Origin: Halosaccharopolyspora lacisalsi | GTDB lineage: Bacteria; Actinomycetota; Actinomycetes; Mycobacteriales; Pseudonocardiaceae | NCBI RefSeq assembly: GCF_014137975.1 | Contig: NZ_JACGWZ010000004.1 | Coordinates: 186,001-250,000, forward strand | Length of the DNA: 64,000 bases | Direction of reading: 5' to 3' | Shown here: positions 50,577-59,812 of the stretch, one piece after another | Layout of the letters: every line of letters begins with the position of its first letter | How positions within the stretch are numbered: position 1 is the first letter of the stretch | Translations under genes and position numbers: made by a program | Notes under the pieces: model-generated | Told to the model about the DNA's origin: nothing | Seen by the model: the letters and a program-made list of their open reading frames with translations, nothing else | Databases searched by the model: none

Positions 50577-52010
50577 TCAGCCGATGTCGGCCAGGGACAC
50601 CGGGGGAACGTAGTCGCTGAGCGGAGTGCGGACCCACCACTCGCCGGTGTCGCGGAGCTCCTGCCTGCTGCTGAAGCGGTAGCGGAAGAACCGCGCCCGC
50701 ACGAAGGTCGGAGGTTCGTCCGGGAAGGGGTTGTACCGCAGCAGGCTCAGCACCTGCCGATCGCCGCGCAGCAGGGCTCGTAGCAGCCCGGGCATCCAGG
50801 ACCGCCCGTAGCTGGGCGAGATCGCGCAGAACCACATCAGCCAGTCCAGCCGCAGGTGATAGGGCGCGATCTGCGGGGGACGTCGACGCGGGTCACCGGG
50901 TTTGCCGCGGAACTCGTACTCGTGCCAGTGCTCCTGCCCCGGAGCCTGCTGCGACGTCCCCTCCAGCACCACCTCGTAACGGGTGCGGGTCACGCTGCCG
51001 AAAGCGCCGTAGGTGTTGCCCAGGTGCAGCTTGTTGAAGCTGCGGTTCATCGCCTGACCGGGACCGATCATGTTGCGCACCGGCCAGTAGCTGAGCACGA
51101 TCATCATGACCGTCACGGCGAGCACGACGGCGCGGTGCCACAGGGGAGTGGGGGTGAGCTCGGCGGGCTCCCCGGGCATCAGGGGACCGAGCAGGGTGGT
51201 GTCCATCGCCGCGAAGGCCAGCACGATCGTGACCGCGTTGAGCCAGGCGAAGTTGCCGCTGAGCATCAACCACAGCTGGGTGATCACGACGATCCCGGCC
51301 GCGACGTCGGCGGCGGGCTGCGGGGCGAACAGCACGAACGGCACGACCAGCTGGGTGCCGTGGTTGGCGAGCACCTCGATCCTGTGCACCCGCCCCGGCA
51401 GGTGGTGGAACCTGCGACTGAGCGGGCCGGGCATCGGCTGGGTCTCGTGGTGGTAGTGCAGCGCCGTGAGGTTCCGCCAGACCGGATCCCCGCGAAGCTT
51501 GATCAGCCCGGCGCCGAACTCGACCCGGAACAGCAGCCACACCAGGAGCCACAGCACGGGAGCCGGTGGGCTCGTCCCGACGGGGCCGAGGAAGATCGCC
51601 AGGAATCCGGCCTCGAGCAGCAGCGACTCCCACCCGAAGGAGTACCAGATCTGGCCGACGTTGACGACGGACAGGTACAGCAGCCACAGCAGGGCCCACG
51701 CGACCACGTACGCCCACAGCGGTAACCGATTCACGACTCCGACGGCGGCGGCCAGGCTCACCACGATGCCGCACCACGCCAGCCCGGCGAAGAAGCGGTC
51801 GGAGTAGTGCAGGTGGAACACGCTCGGGGCCTGCCGGAACCCGGCCAGCCGGAGAAACCGCGGGATCGGCGTGAGGCCGTGCGCACCGAGCAGCGGACGG
51901 AACTGGTTCCGGGCGTTGAGGAAGGCCAGCAGGTACAGGACGCCGAGCAGGTGCTGCACCGCCACTCGAGCCGCCCAGTAGTCCTGAGCCCAGAACCAGT
52001 TCCAGGGCAT
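50577..52010 (-). CDS. Lipase maturation factor family membrane protein
   Basis: A 477-aa multi-span membrane protein with 8-9 hydrophobic helices in the first 330 residues and a soluble C-terminal domain. Patterns FGWESLLLEAGFLAIFLGP, WLLFRVEFGAGLIKLRGDPVWRNLTALHYHHETQPMP (split here by residue limits in meaning only) and QIAPYHLRLDWLMWFCA are those of the lipase maturation factor (LMF1-like) family; in bacteria the client is unknown. ATG 52010 is chosen because GGGGAG lies seven bases upstream; a GTG further up is also in frame. It converges with tmsB. Confidence 0.85.
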   Translation of the reverse strand: MPWNWFWAQDYWAARVAVQHLLGVLYLLAFLNARNQFRPLLGAHGLTPIPRFLRLAGFRQAPSVFHLHYSDRFFAGLAWCGIVVSLAAAVGVVNRLPLWAYVVAWALLWLLYLSVVNVGQIWYSFGWESLLLEAGFLAIFLGPVGTSPPAPVLWLLVWLLFRVEFGAGLIKLRGDPVWRNLTALHYHHETQPMPGPLSRRFHHLPGRVHRIEVLANHGTQLVVPFVLFAPQPAADVAAGIVVITQLWLMLSGNFAWLNAVTIVLAFAAMDTTLLGPLMPGEPAELTPTPLWHRAVVLAVTVMMIVLSYWPVRNMIGPGQAMNRSFNKLHLGNTYGAFGSVTRTRYEVVLEGTSQQAPGQEHWHEYEFRGKPGDPRRRPPQIAPYHLRLDWLMWFCAISPSYGRSWMPGLLRALLRGDRQVLSLLRYNPFPDEPPTFVRARFFRYRFSSRQELRDTGEWWVRTPLSDYVPPVSLADIG

Positions 52011-52039
52011 TCCCGACTCCCCTACGACGACTGCCACGG

Positions 52040-52074
52040 GCGAGCGGTCACGGTGGTTCGCCGTGACCGCTCGC
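52040..52074 (-). terminator. Perfect 14-bp hairpin, terminator of the FprA-type gene
   Basis: GCGAGCGGTCACGG (52040-52053) and CCGTGACCGCTCGC (52061-52074) pair perfectly around a 7-base loop. A second inverted repeat, GCGGTGCCGG/CCGGCACCGC (52122-52131 and 52153-52162), lies between it and the reductase gene. The hairpin is also 30 bp before the membrane-protein start, so attenuation of that gene is possible. Confidence 0.7.
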
Positions 52075-52228
52075 CGAGGGGGCTACCCGGCTAGGCGGGA
52101 GATTTAAGCTCTTTCGCGAAAGCGGTGCCGGCCGCTGCCACCAGGCACGCGACCGGCACCGCCGGGTGGCGGTGTGGGTCGGGGTCGCCCGCACCCGCAC
52201 CGCGAAGAAAGAGGGTCCGTGGACCTGC

Positions 52229-53581
52229 TCAGTCCTCGTCGCGGGAGACCCGGACCATCTCCTCGCGTGGCACGACCTTCATGCGTTCGCGACCGCGGGC
52301 TTCGCCCAGCGCCCTCTCGTGGGCGTCGAGCCGGTTCCAGCCCTCCCACGTCGTGTAGGCGACGCCGCGCTCGTCGAGCAGCTCCAGGATGCCGGAGGGG
52401 TCCGGCTCGGGGGCGGGCTCGGCCGTCTCGGCGTCGGCCAGCAGGTTGTTCACCGTCTCCATGGCATCGCCCTTGGTGTGGCCGATGAGACCGACCGGGC
52501 CGCGCTTGACCCACCCCGTGGTGTAGACGCCGGGGATGTGGTCGCCGTCGAGGTCGAGCACCCGCCCGCCCTCGTGCGGGATCGTGCCGCTGTCGTTGTC
52601 GAAGGGGATGTCGGGCAGCGGCGAGCTCAGGTACCCCACCGCCCGGTAGAGGGACTGTGCTTCCTGGGTCTCGTACTCGCCGGTACCGCGGACGTTGCCG
52701 TCACCGGTGAGCTCCATGACCTCGGTGCGCAGCCCCTCGACGCGGTCGGTGCCCAGCACCTCGACCGGCCGCCGCAGGAAGTGGAAGTGCAGTCGCCGCG
52801 CGGAGTCCTCCCGCGGGTCCCGCAGCGCCCAGTCCTGGAGCGTCTTGACGACGTTCTTGACCTGGTTGTTGGTGCGGATGGCCTCTTCGCTGGCCTCGTC
52901 GAGCTCGAAGCCCTCCGGGTGCACCACCAGTTCCATGCCCGGCTGGTGGTCGAGCTCGCGCAGCTCCAGCGGGGTGAACTTGGTCTGCGCCGGGCCGCGC
53001 CGGGCGAACAGGTGCACGTCGGTGACCTGCGAGGACTTCAGCGCCTGGTAGACGTTGTCCGGGATCTCCGTGCTCAGCAGGTCGTCGGGCTGCTTGGCCA
53101 GCACCCGGGCCACGTCCAGGGCGACGTTGCCCGCGCCCACCACGGCCACGCTGGTGGAGTCCAGGGTCCAGTCGCGGGCGGCTTCCGGGTTCCCGTCGTA
53201 GAACGAGATGAACTCCGAGGCGCCGTGGCTGTGCGGGAGGTCGATCCCGGGGACGTTCAGCTCCCGGTCGTCGCTGGCGCCCGTGGCGAAGACGACCGAG
53301 TCGTAGTGGTGCCGCAGGTCCTCCAGCTTGCAGTCCACGCCGTAGTCGACGTGGCCGAGGAAGCGAATCTCGGGCTTTTCCAGGATGCGGTGCAGTGCGT
53401 TGACGATCCCCTTGATCCGGGGGTGGTCGGGGGCCACCCCGTAGCGGACGAGACCGTATGGAGCCGGTTGCCGGTCGATCAGATCTATGTCCACGGGAGT
53501 TTCCGACTTGGTCAGGCTGTCCGCGGCGTACACGCCGGCGGGACCGGCACCGATGATCGCTATTCGCAAGGGGCGGGACAC
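52229..53581 (-). CDS. fprA: Ferredoxin/adrenodoxin-type NADP reductase (FprA-like)
   Basis: A 450-aa flavoprotein. FAD motif IAIIGAGPAGVYAAD, then APYGLVRYGVAPDHPRIKGI, NADPH motif VAVVGAGNVALDVARVLA, and the C-terminal FAD site TGWVKRGPVGLIGHTKGDA; this matches mycobacterial FprA and adrenodoxin reductases, which pass electrons from NADPH to ferredoxin. GTG 53581 has AGGAGG six bases upstream. An iron-box-like palindrome lies at 53686-53699, so iron control is likely. Confidence 0.9.
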   Translation of the reverse strand: MSRPLRIAIIGAGPAGVYAADSLTKSETPVDIDLIDRQPAPYGLVRYGVAPDHPRIKGIVNALHRILEKPEIRFLGHVDYGVDCKLEDLRHHYDSVVFATGASDDRELNVPGIDLPHSHGASEFISFYDGNPEAARDWTLDSTSVAVVGAGNVALDVARVLAKQPDDLLSTEIPDNVYQALKSSQVTDVHLFARRGPAQTKFTPLELRELDHQPGMELVVHPEGFELDEASEEAIRTNNQVKNVVKTLQDWALRDPREDSARRLHFHFLRRPVEVLGTDRVEGLRTEVMELTGDGNVRGTGEYETQEAQSLYRAVGYLSSPLPDIPFDNDSGTIPHEGGRVLDLDGDHIPGVYTTGWVKRGPVGLIGHTKGDAMETVNNLLADAETAEPAPEPDPSGILELLDERGVAYTTWEGWNRLDAHERALGEARGRERMKVVPREEMVRVSRDED

Positions 53582-53685
53582 TTCAATCCTCCTGGATGTC
53601 GAGGTATCGGATGTGAAACGGTTCACGCTGTCAGCCCGGCCCGGCGGGAGCTTCGTGGCGCGTCACAACGAGACCCACCACCAGC

Positions 53686-53699
53686 TTAGGCATACCTAA
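53686..53699. promoter_or_regulatory. DtxR/IdeR iron-box-like palindrome
   Basis: TTAGGCATACCTAA matches 12 of 14 bases of the right part of the iron-box consensus (TTAGGCTAACCTAA), and the TTAGG/CCTAA arms are perfect. It lies 105 bp before the fprA start and 240 bp before the divergent DUF574 methyltransferase. IdeR/DmdR-type repression under iron repletion is inferred. Confidence 0.55.
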
Positions 53700-53938
53700 C
53701 CCCGATTCTCGTGATGTGGACCGGTGATCCTGCTCATGGCAGGACCGTTCGAGTGAGAGTCCGCCCTCGCCTGGGCGAAAAAATCCACGGACCGTGAGTG
53801 ACCTGACTCGGTTCGTCACAGTAGGATCGCTGTTGATCTCGTGGGGAGGACGGACCCGTGGGATCGAAAAACTCGCCGTGGCCACGGCCGCGGTAGATGG
53901 GCCGGGCGCGGGGTTCGGTCCGGGGAAGGGAGCAGCAC

Positions 53939-54748
53939 ATGGATCAGCAGCACAGCGGTTTAGCGAAGGACGTCGACATGGAGACGGCCAGTGCGGCCCG
54001 GTGCTACGACTACTACCTGGGGGGCGCGCACAACTTCGCAGTGGACCGCGAGCTCGCCCAGAAGGTCGAGGCCCAGGTTCCGCAGGTCCGTGATCTCGCC
54101 CAGGATAATCGCGCCTTCCTCCGCCGCGCGGTGCGCTACTGCCTGGACCGGGGGATTCGTCAGTTCCTCGACATCGGCTCCGGCATCCCGACGGTCGGCA
54201 ACGTGCACGAGATCGCTCAGGCCGTCGATCCGGAGGCCCGCGTGGTCTACGTCGACAACGAGCCGGTGGCCGTGGCCCACAGCCGCACCATCCTGGACGG
54301 CAACGACAACGCCGACGTCGTCCAGGCCGAGCTGGAGGACGTCGACGGCGTGCTGGACTCCCCGGAGGCCAACCGGCTGTTGAACTTCGACGAGCCCGTC
54401 GCGGTGATGATGCTGGCGCTGTTCCACTTCGTCCCCGAGTCGGCGCGTCCCCGCGAGATCCTGCGCCGCTACCACGAGCGGATGGCCCGCGGCAGTTACC
54501 TGGGCTTCTCGCACCTGACCGAGGACGCCCATGCCGAGTACATGCACAGCCTCGTCGACCTGTACAAGAACAGCAGCAACCCCCTGGTCGCGCGGTCGCG
54601 TCACCAGATCGCCGAGTTGCTGCAGGACTTCGATCCCGTCGATCCCGGTGTGGTCTACGTGCCGGAGTGGCGTCCGGAGACGGAGGAGGACCGTTGGGAG
54701 GATCCTTCGCGCTCGCTGGCCTACGGGGTTGTCGGGTACAAGGCATGA
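53939..54748 (+). CDS. DUF574 SAM-dependent methyltransferase
   Basis: A 269-aa SAM methyltransferase of the DUF574 (PF04672) family. SAARCYDYYLGGAHNFA, VRDLAQDNRAFLRRAVRYC, FLDIGSGIPTVGNVHEIA (SAM site), VVYVDNEPVAVAHS and ALFHFVPESARPREIL are present, and the ending LAYGVVGYKA is normal. It is a paralogue of the 13103-14242 gene. Targets of the family are not known. GAAGGGAG precedes ATG 53939. It precedes the GGDEF gene by 48 bp on the same strand, so the two are probably co-transcribed. Confidence 0.85.
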   Translation: MDQQHSGLAKDVDMETASAARCYDYYLGGAHNFAVDRELAQKVEAQVPQVRDLAQDNRAFLRRAVRYCLDRGIRQFLDIGSGIPTVGNVHEIAQAVDPEARVVYVDNEPVAVAHSRTILDGNDNADVVQAELEDVDGVLDSPEANRLLNFDEPVAVMMLALFHFVPESARPREILRRYHERMARGSYLGFSHLTEDAHAEYMHSLVDLYKNSSNPLVARSRHQIAELLQDFDPVDPGVVYVPEWRPETEEDRWEDPSRSLAYGVVGYKA

Positions 54749-54796
54749 GACGTGGTTGAGAGGTCGGGGAGTCCGCGGCACCGGCGGGAGGAATCC

Positions 54797-56926
54797 ATGA
54801 CGCAACAGCAGGAGAAGGACGAGTTCGTCCGTCAGTGGGCACGCGAGGTGCTCGGCAGCAGCTACGTGTCCAAGACACGTCCTCAGGTCTGGGAGCTGCT
54901 CGACGCGTGCACGACGAAACTCGTCTCCGCGCTGATGGCCGAGGAGTACTCCCCGGTGCTGGCAGCCGAGGTCGGTGCCCGGCTGATCAGGGAGCACTTC
55001 GTCGGCTCCCGAGCGTTGCGGGGCACGTTGCAGCTGGTCGCCACGGGCCTGCCCGGGGTGGCCGGGTTCACCTGCGAGGAGGTCCCGAGGGAACGGCTGC
55101 TCGCGCTCCTGGGCGCGCTGGCCGGTGGTTACTCCCGCGAACTCCGTGAACGGACGCTGGGTGAGCAGGAGGTCATCCGGCAGGCGGTGTTGCAGGCCAA
55201 GGACGAGGCGGAGGAGGCGCACCGGGCGACCGAGGCGCGTTTCCGCGCCGTGTTCGCCTCGTCGGCGCTGGGCATCGCCATCGTGTCGCTGGACGGCACG
55301 ATCGAGGACGTCAACGAGTCCGTGGCCAGGATCTTTCGCACCACCCGCGAAAGCATGGTCGACTCCACGATCCTCGACCTCGTCGACGAGGGATGGTGGC
55401 ACGAGCTGGCGGAGGCCAACGCGGAGCTGGTCGCCGAGTGCAACGAGCACTTCGAGGTGGACACCCGCTATACCGTGCCCGACAGCGACGAAGAGGTCTG
55501 GACCCAGGTCACGGGCTCGTTGGTGTACGACGCGCACGGCAGGCCGGAGTACCAGGTGGTGCTCTACACCGACATCACCGACCGCAACCTGCTCAAGGAG
55601 CGGTTGAGCTGGCAGGCCATGCACGACCCGTTGACCGGGTTGGCCAATCGCACCCTGTTGCAGAGTCGCACCGAGAGCGCGCTGGATCAGTCCACTCCCG
55701 GCCATCGGATCGGCTTGTGCTATCTGGACCTGGACGGTTTCAAGACGATCAACGACACGCTCGGCCATCGCGTCGGCGACGAGCTGCTGCGCGCGGTCGC
55801 GCAGCGATTGCACGAGGTCGTCGACGCGGAGGGCGCGTTGGCCGCCAGGATGGGCGGCGACGAGTTCGTCGTACTGGTCCCCGACTCCGGGGGAACCCGG
55901 GCCGTCCTCGACCTGGTGAGCCGGTTCTACGACGCGATCACGCGACCGGTGCACGTGGGTGAGCACGAACTGTCGGCCTCGGCCAGCGTGGGCGTGGTCG
56001 AACGAGAGACCGTCGGCACGGACCTGTACGAATTGCAGCGCGACGCCGACATCTCTCTCTACCGGGCGAAGAGCGACGGCAAAGCGCAGTGGGCGCTGTT
56101 CGACTCGGAGCAGAACGCGTTCGCCCGGCAGCGCTTCAGGCTCTCCGCGGAGATGCCCGCGGCGCTGGACAACGACGAGTTCTTCGTCGAGTACCACCCG
56201 ATCACGTGGTTGGCCGACGGCAGTCTCGCCGCGGTGCACGCCGAGGTGATCTGGGATCACGAGGACCGTGACATCGACTCCGCGGAGTTCCTCGAGATCG
56301 CCGAGGAGACCGGTGTCATCATCCGGCTGGGCACCTGGATGATGCGGCAGGTCTGTGAACACGCGATGGAGTGGGTGCGGAGTCTGGGGTCGGCCGCGCC
56401 GATCGTCAGTGTCGATCTCTCCCCGCGGTATTTCCGCGCTCCCGGGCTGGTCGACGAAGTGGGGCGGATCCTGGAGGAGACCGGCGCGCCCGCGCGGAAC
56501 CTGCGGCTGAGCGTGCCCGAATCCGCGTTGTTCGACGAATGCGGTGATCCCGTCGACACGCTGAGCGTCTTCGTCGAGATGGGTTTCGACTTCGTCGTGC
56601 GGGACTTCGGCAGCGACTACACCCACCTGGGACGACTGAGCGAGCTGCCGGTCTCCACGGTCTGCGTCGAGGGCGATTACCTGAACGGCCTCGCCGGGCA
56701 CCGCGCCCCGGAGCCGTTGAGCGAGCATCTGGTGCACAGCGTGGTCTCCGCGGCACATCTGCTGGGCATGACCGTTATCGCGGCGGGGGTGCGGACCGAG
56801 GAGCACGCCGCTCGGCTGCACAAGGTGGGTGTCCAGGCAGTGCGGGGGGAGTACGCGGGTGAGCGCGCTTCGGCCCTCGAGATTCGGGAACTGATCGACA
56901 GTGGTGAGTTCGTCGGCAGCCGGTGA
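54797..56926 (+). CDS. PAS-GGDEF-EAL protein: intact cyclase motif, degenerate phosphodiesterase
   Basis: A 709-aa cytosolic protein. An N-terminal helical region (1 to about 145) precedes a PAS domain (about 148-265, FRAVFASSALGIAIVSLDG). The GGDEF domain follows with an intact GGDEF at 353-357, predicting diguanylate cyclase activity. The EAL domain lacks its usual residues: EAL is EVI (483-485), the Asn of the N-L-S motif is Asp540, DDFG is RDFG (602-605), and the Glu of A-E-G-V-E is Ala (about 663). So c-di-GMP hydrolysis is unlikely; the domain may bind ligand or partner. GGGAGGA precedes ATG 54797. Confidence 0.88.
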   Translation: MTQQQEKDEFVRQWAREVLGSSYVSKTRPQVWELLDACTTKLVSALMAEEYSPVLAAEVGARLIREHFVGSRALRGTLQLVATGLPGVAGFTCEEVPRERLLALLGALAGGYSRELRERTLGEQEVIRQAVLQAKDEAEEAHRATEARFRAVFASSALGIAIVSLDGTIEDVNESVARIFRTTRESMVDSTILDLVDEGWWHELAEANAELVAECNEHFEVDTRYTVPDSDEEVWTQVTGSLVYDAHGRPEYQVVLYTDITDRNLLKERLSWQAMHDPLTGLANRTLLQSRTESALDQSTPGHRIGLCYLDLDGFKTINDTLGHRVGDELLRAVAQRLHEVVDAEGALAARMGGDEFVVLVPDSGGTRAVLDLVSRFYDAITRPVHVGEHELSASASVGVVERETVGTDLYELQRDADISLYRAKSDGKAQWALFDSEQNAFARQRFRLSAEMPAALDNDEFFVEYHPITWLADGSLAAVHAEVIWDHEDRDIDSAEFLEIAEETGVIIRLGTWMMRQVCEHAMEWVRSLGSAAPIVSVDLSPRYFRAPGLVDEVGRILEETGAPARNLRLSVPESALFDECGDPVDTLSVFVEMGFDFVVRDFGSDYTHLGRLSELPVSTVCVEGDYLNGLAGHRAPEPLSEHLVHSVVSAAHLLGMTVIAAGVRTEEHAARLHKVGVQAVRGEYAGERASALEIRELIDSGEFVGSR

Positions 56927-57038
56927 GCGCCGCCGGATCCCGGGAGGCTTCGCCCGGTGAAAGCCGGAGCCGATAGCATCGGTGGCGAACCGTATTCGCT
57001 CGTGAACCGCGAGCCTCGAGAACACCCTAGGAGTGACC

Positions 57039-59072
57039 GTGTCCGTCTCGCCGTCCGAAGCCCAGCAAGCACCTCGGGTGAAGGTGCCGGCGGGCACTAC
57101 GGCTGGTAATGCCGTCCGGGAGGCAGGACTGCCGTCGAAGGGTGCCGAGGCCGTCGTCGTGGTCCGCGACGCCGAGGGCGCACTGCGCGACCTGGAGTGG
57201 GCGCCGTCGGTCGAGGTCGAGGTCGAGGCCGTGGCCGCCGATACCGAGGAAGGCCGCTCCGTCATCCGGCACTCGACCGCGCACGTGCTGGCCCAGGCGG
57301 TGCAGCAGCTGTTCGACGGCGCCAAGCTGGGGATCGGCCCGCCCGTCAAGGACGGTTTCTACTACGACTTCGACGTCCCCCGTCCGCTGACTCCCGAGGA
57401 CCTGCAGGCGCTGGAGAAGCGCATGAAGCAGATCCTCAAGTCCGGGCAGAAGTTCAGCCGGCGCAAGCTCGACTCGCTCGAGACAGCCCGCGAGGAGCTG
57501 TCCGACGAGCCCTACAAACTGGAGCTGGTCGACCTCAAGTCCTCCGCGGAGGAGGAGGTCGACACCAGCGAGGTGATGGAGGTCGGTGGCGGCGACCTGA
57601 CCGTCTACGACAACATCGACCGGCACGGCCAGACCGTCTGGAGCGATCTGTGCCGCGGCCCGCACGTGCCGCACACCCGTTTCATCCCCGCCTTCACGCT
57701 GACGCGGGTGGCCGCCGCCTACTGGCGCGGTGATCAGAACAACCCGCAGCTGCAGCGGGTCTACGGCACCGCGTGGGAGTCCAAGGAGCGGCTGGAGCAG
57801 CACCTGGAGTGGGTGGCCGAGGCCGAGCGCCGCGATCACCGCCGCATCGGGGCCGAGCTGGACCTGTTCTCCTTCCCCGAAGAGCTCGGGTCCGGCCTGC
57901 CGGTGTTCCACCCCAAGGGCGGGGTCATCCGCCGCGAGCTGGAGGAGTACTCGCGGCGCAGGCACGAGGAGGCGGGCTACGAGTTCGTCAACACCCCGCA
58001 CATCACCAAGAGCGGACTGTTCCACACCTCCGGTCACCTGCCCTACTACGCGGACACGATGTTTCCGCCGGTGGCTTTCGAGGGCGAGGACTACTACCTC
58101 AAGGCCATGAACTGCCCGCTGCACAACCTGATCTTCCGGTCGCGTGGGCGGTCCTACCGCGAGCTGCCGTTGCGGCTGTTCGAGTTCGGCACCGTGTACC
58201 GGTACGAGAAGTCCGGGGTGGTCCACGGACTGACCCGCGTGCGGGGGATGACCCAGGACGACGCGCACATCTACTGCACCCCGGACCAGCTCCAGGCGGA
58301 GCTGAAGAACCTGCTGACCTTCGTGCTCGACCTGCTGCGCGACTACGGCCTGGAGGACTTCTACCTCGAGCTGTCGACGCGGGACGATTCGCCGAAGTTC
58401 ATCGGCGATCCGCAGGAGTGGGAGCAGGCGACCGAGACGCTGCGTCAGGCCGCGGAGGAGTCCGGGCTCGAGCTGGTGCCCGACCCCGGCGGCGCGGCGT
58501 ACTACGGGCCGAAGGTCTCGGTGCAGGCCAGGGACGCGCTCGGACGGTCGTGGCAGATGTCGACCATCCAGCTCGACTTCAACCAGCCGAAGCGGTTCGA
58601 GCTGGCCTACACCTCGTCCGACGGCTCCAAGCAGCAGCCGATCATGATCCACCGCGCCCTGTTCGGGTCCATCGAGCGGTTCTTCGGCGTGCTCACCGAG
58701 CACTACGCGGGGGCGTTCCCGGCGTGGCTCTCGCCGGTGCAGGCCGTGGGAATCCCGATCGCCGACGAGCACGTCGAGCACCTTCAGCAGGTCGTCGAGG
58801 CGTTGCGCGCCAAGGGGGTGCGCGTCGAGATCGACGACGGTGACGACCGGATGCAGAAGAAGATCCGCAACCACACCACCCAGAAGGTGCCGTTCCTGCT
58901 GCTGGCCGGTGGGAAGGACGTGGAGGCCGGTGCGGTCTCGTTCCGGTTCCGCGACGGCACGCAACTCAACGCCGTGCCGGTGGATCGCGCCGTGGACGCC
59001 TTGAGCCGGTGGGTCGATCGCAGGGAGAATGCCTCACCGACGGCGGAGAACTTCGAGGCGGAATTGGCGTGA
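57039..59072 (+). CDS. thrS: Threonyl-tRNA synthetase
   Basis: A 677-aa class II synthetase, attaching threonine to tRNA-Thr. The TGS-like start (1 to about 65) precedes the editing domain ([17 protein letters not shown]). The catalytic core has motif 2 ([20 protein letters not shown]) and zinc ligands in [15 protein letters not shown] and [13 protein letters not shown] (Cys, His, His), and the anticodon domain is at the end. AGGAG before GTG 57039 fits better than the GTG at 57033. It overlaps the HIT gene by GTGA, as in the mycobacterial thrS-Rv2613c-pgsA order. Confidence 0.95.
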   Translation: MSVSPSEAQQAPRVKVPAGTTAGNAVREAGLPSKGAEAVVVVRDAEGALRDLEWAPSVEVEVEAVAADTEEGRSVIRHSTAHVLAQAVQQLFDGAKLGIGPPVKDGFYYDFDVPRPLTPEDLQALEKRMKQILKSGQKFSRRKLDSLETAREELSDEPYKLELVDLKSSAEEEVDTSEVMEVGGGDLTVYDNIDRHGQTVWSDLCRGPHVPHTRFIPAFTLTRVAAAYWRGDQNNPQLQRVYGTAWESKERLEQHLEWVAEAERRDHRRIGAELDLFSFPEELGSGLPVFHPKGGVIRRELEEYSRRRHEEAGYEFVNTPHITKSGLFHTSGHLPYYADTMFPPVAFEGEDYYLKAMNCPLHNLIFRSRGRSYRELPLRLFEFGTVYRYEKSGVVHGLTRVRGMTQDDAHIYCTPDQLQAELKNLLTFVLDLLRDYGLEDFYLELSTRDDSPKFIGDPQEWEQATETLRQAAEESGLELVPDPGGAAYYGPKVSVQARDALGRSWQMSTIQLDFNQPKRFELAYTSSDGSKQQPIMIHRALFGSIERFFGVLTEHYAGAFPAWLSPVQAVGIPIADEHVEHLQQVVEALRAKGVRVEIDDGDDRMQKKIRNHTTQKVPFLLLAGGKDVEAGAVSFRFRDGTQLNAVPVDRAVDALSRWVDRRENASPTAENFEAELA

Positions 59073-59641
59073 CGGAGCGGCACGAGAGCGGCGCGGAGTT
59101 CTCCGAGCAGCAGGGCATCGGCGTGCCCGACGCCCTGCAACGCCTGTGGACACCGCACCGGTTGTCCTACATCCAGGGGGAGAACAAGCCGGACTCCGAG
59201 CACAGCGACGGATGCCCTTTCTGCTGGTTGCTCGACGGCGACCGGTCGGACCGGGAAACCCTCATCGTGGCTCGCGACGAGCTGGTTTTCGCCGTCCTCA
59301 ACCTCTATCCGTACAACCCCGGCCACCTCATGGTGCTGCCGTACCGGCACGTGGCCGACTACACGGACCTGACGACGGCCGAGACCATGGCCGTTGCCGA
59401 GTTCACGCAGCGCGCCATGCGTGTGATCCGGCACGTTTCGGCACCGCACGGATTCAACATCGGCCTGAACCAAGGGCCGGTGGCCGGGGCGGGCATCGCC
59501 GCACACCTGCATCAGCACGTGGTCCCGCGCTGGGGCGGGGACTCCAATTTCATGCCGGTGATCGGCCACACGAGGGTCCTGCCGCAACTGCTGGGCGATA
59601 CGAGAGAGCTGCTCGCCGACGCCTGGCAAGAGGTGGACTGA
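59069..59641 (+). CDS. HIT-family AP4A phosphorylase-like protein
   Basis: A 190-aa HIT protein. The histidine triad HLHQH has His146, 148 and 150 (nucleophile), Cys49 and Cys52 in GCPFCW may bind zinc, and [19 protein letters not shown] is the family core. Its match and position (thrS downstream neighbour) are those of mycobacterial Rv2613c, an AP4A phosphorylase. GTG 59069 overlaps the thrS stop in GTGA. AP4A is a by-product of synthetases, which may explain the coupling. Confidence 0.9.
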   Translation: MTERHESGAEFSEQQGIGVPDALQRLWTPHRLSYIQGENKPDSEHSDGCPFCWLLDGDRSDRETLIVARDELVFAVLNLYPYNPGHLMVLPYRHVADYTDLTTAETMAVAEFTQRAMRVIRHVSAPHGFNIGLNQGPVAGAGIAAHLHQHVVPRWGGDSNFMPVIGHTRVLPQLLGDTRELLADAWQEVD

Positions 59642-59660
59642 GGGCCTGCGCGGATTGGTG

Positions 59661-59701
59661 CGATTTTCCCTAAAGTTGTGCCACAACTTTAGGGAAAATC
59701 G
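59661..59701. repeat. 41-bp perfect inverted repeat, AT-rich, in the thrS/HIT-yceI convergent gap
   Basis: CGATTTTCCCTAAAGTTGTG (59661-59680) and its exact reverse complement (59682-59701) face each other around a single C. Twenty perfect base pairs, AT-rich in a GC-rich genome. It lies 20 bp after the HIT stop and 112 bp from the yceI stop; it could end transcription from both sides. Its ends (CGATTTT/AAAATCG) recur in the palindrome at 40020-40041. Confidence 0.85.
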
Positions 59702-59812
59702 TCAAACCCCACGGCGCGGGTCCCACTGACCCCCGCGCCGCTCCACAAGCCGATCCGCGCGCTGTGCCAGAGGGTCCGCGGTTGCCGTCGCGCGCACCGC
59801 GGGCCCTTCCGA

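Noticed and set aside
53960-57349. 1129-codon minus-strand frame across the methyltransferase, GGDEF and thrS genes
   Set aside because: Antisense to three well-supported genes and low-complexity in composition.
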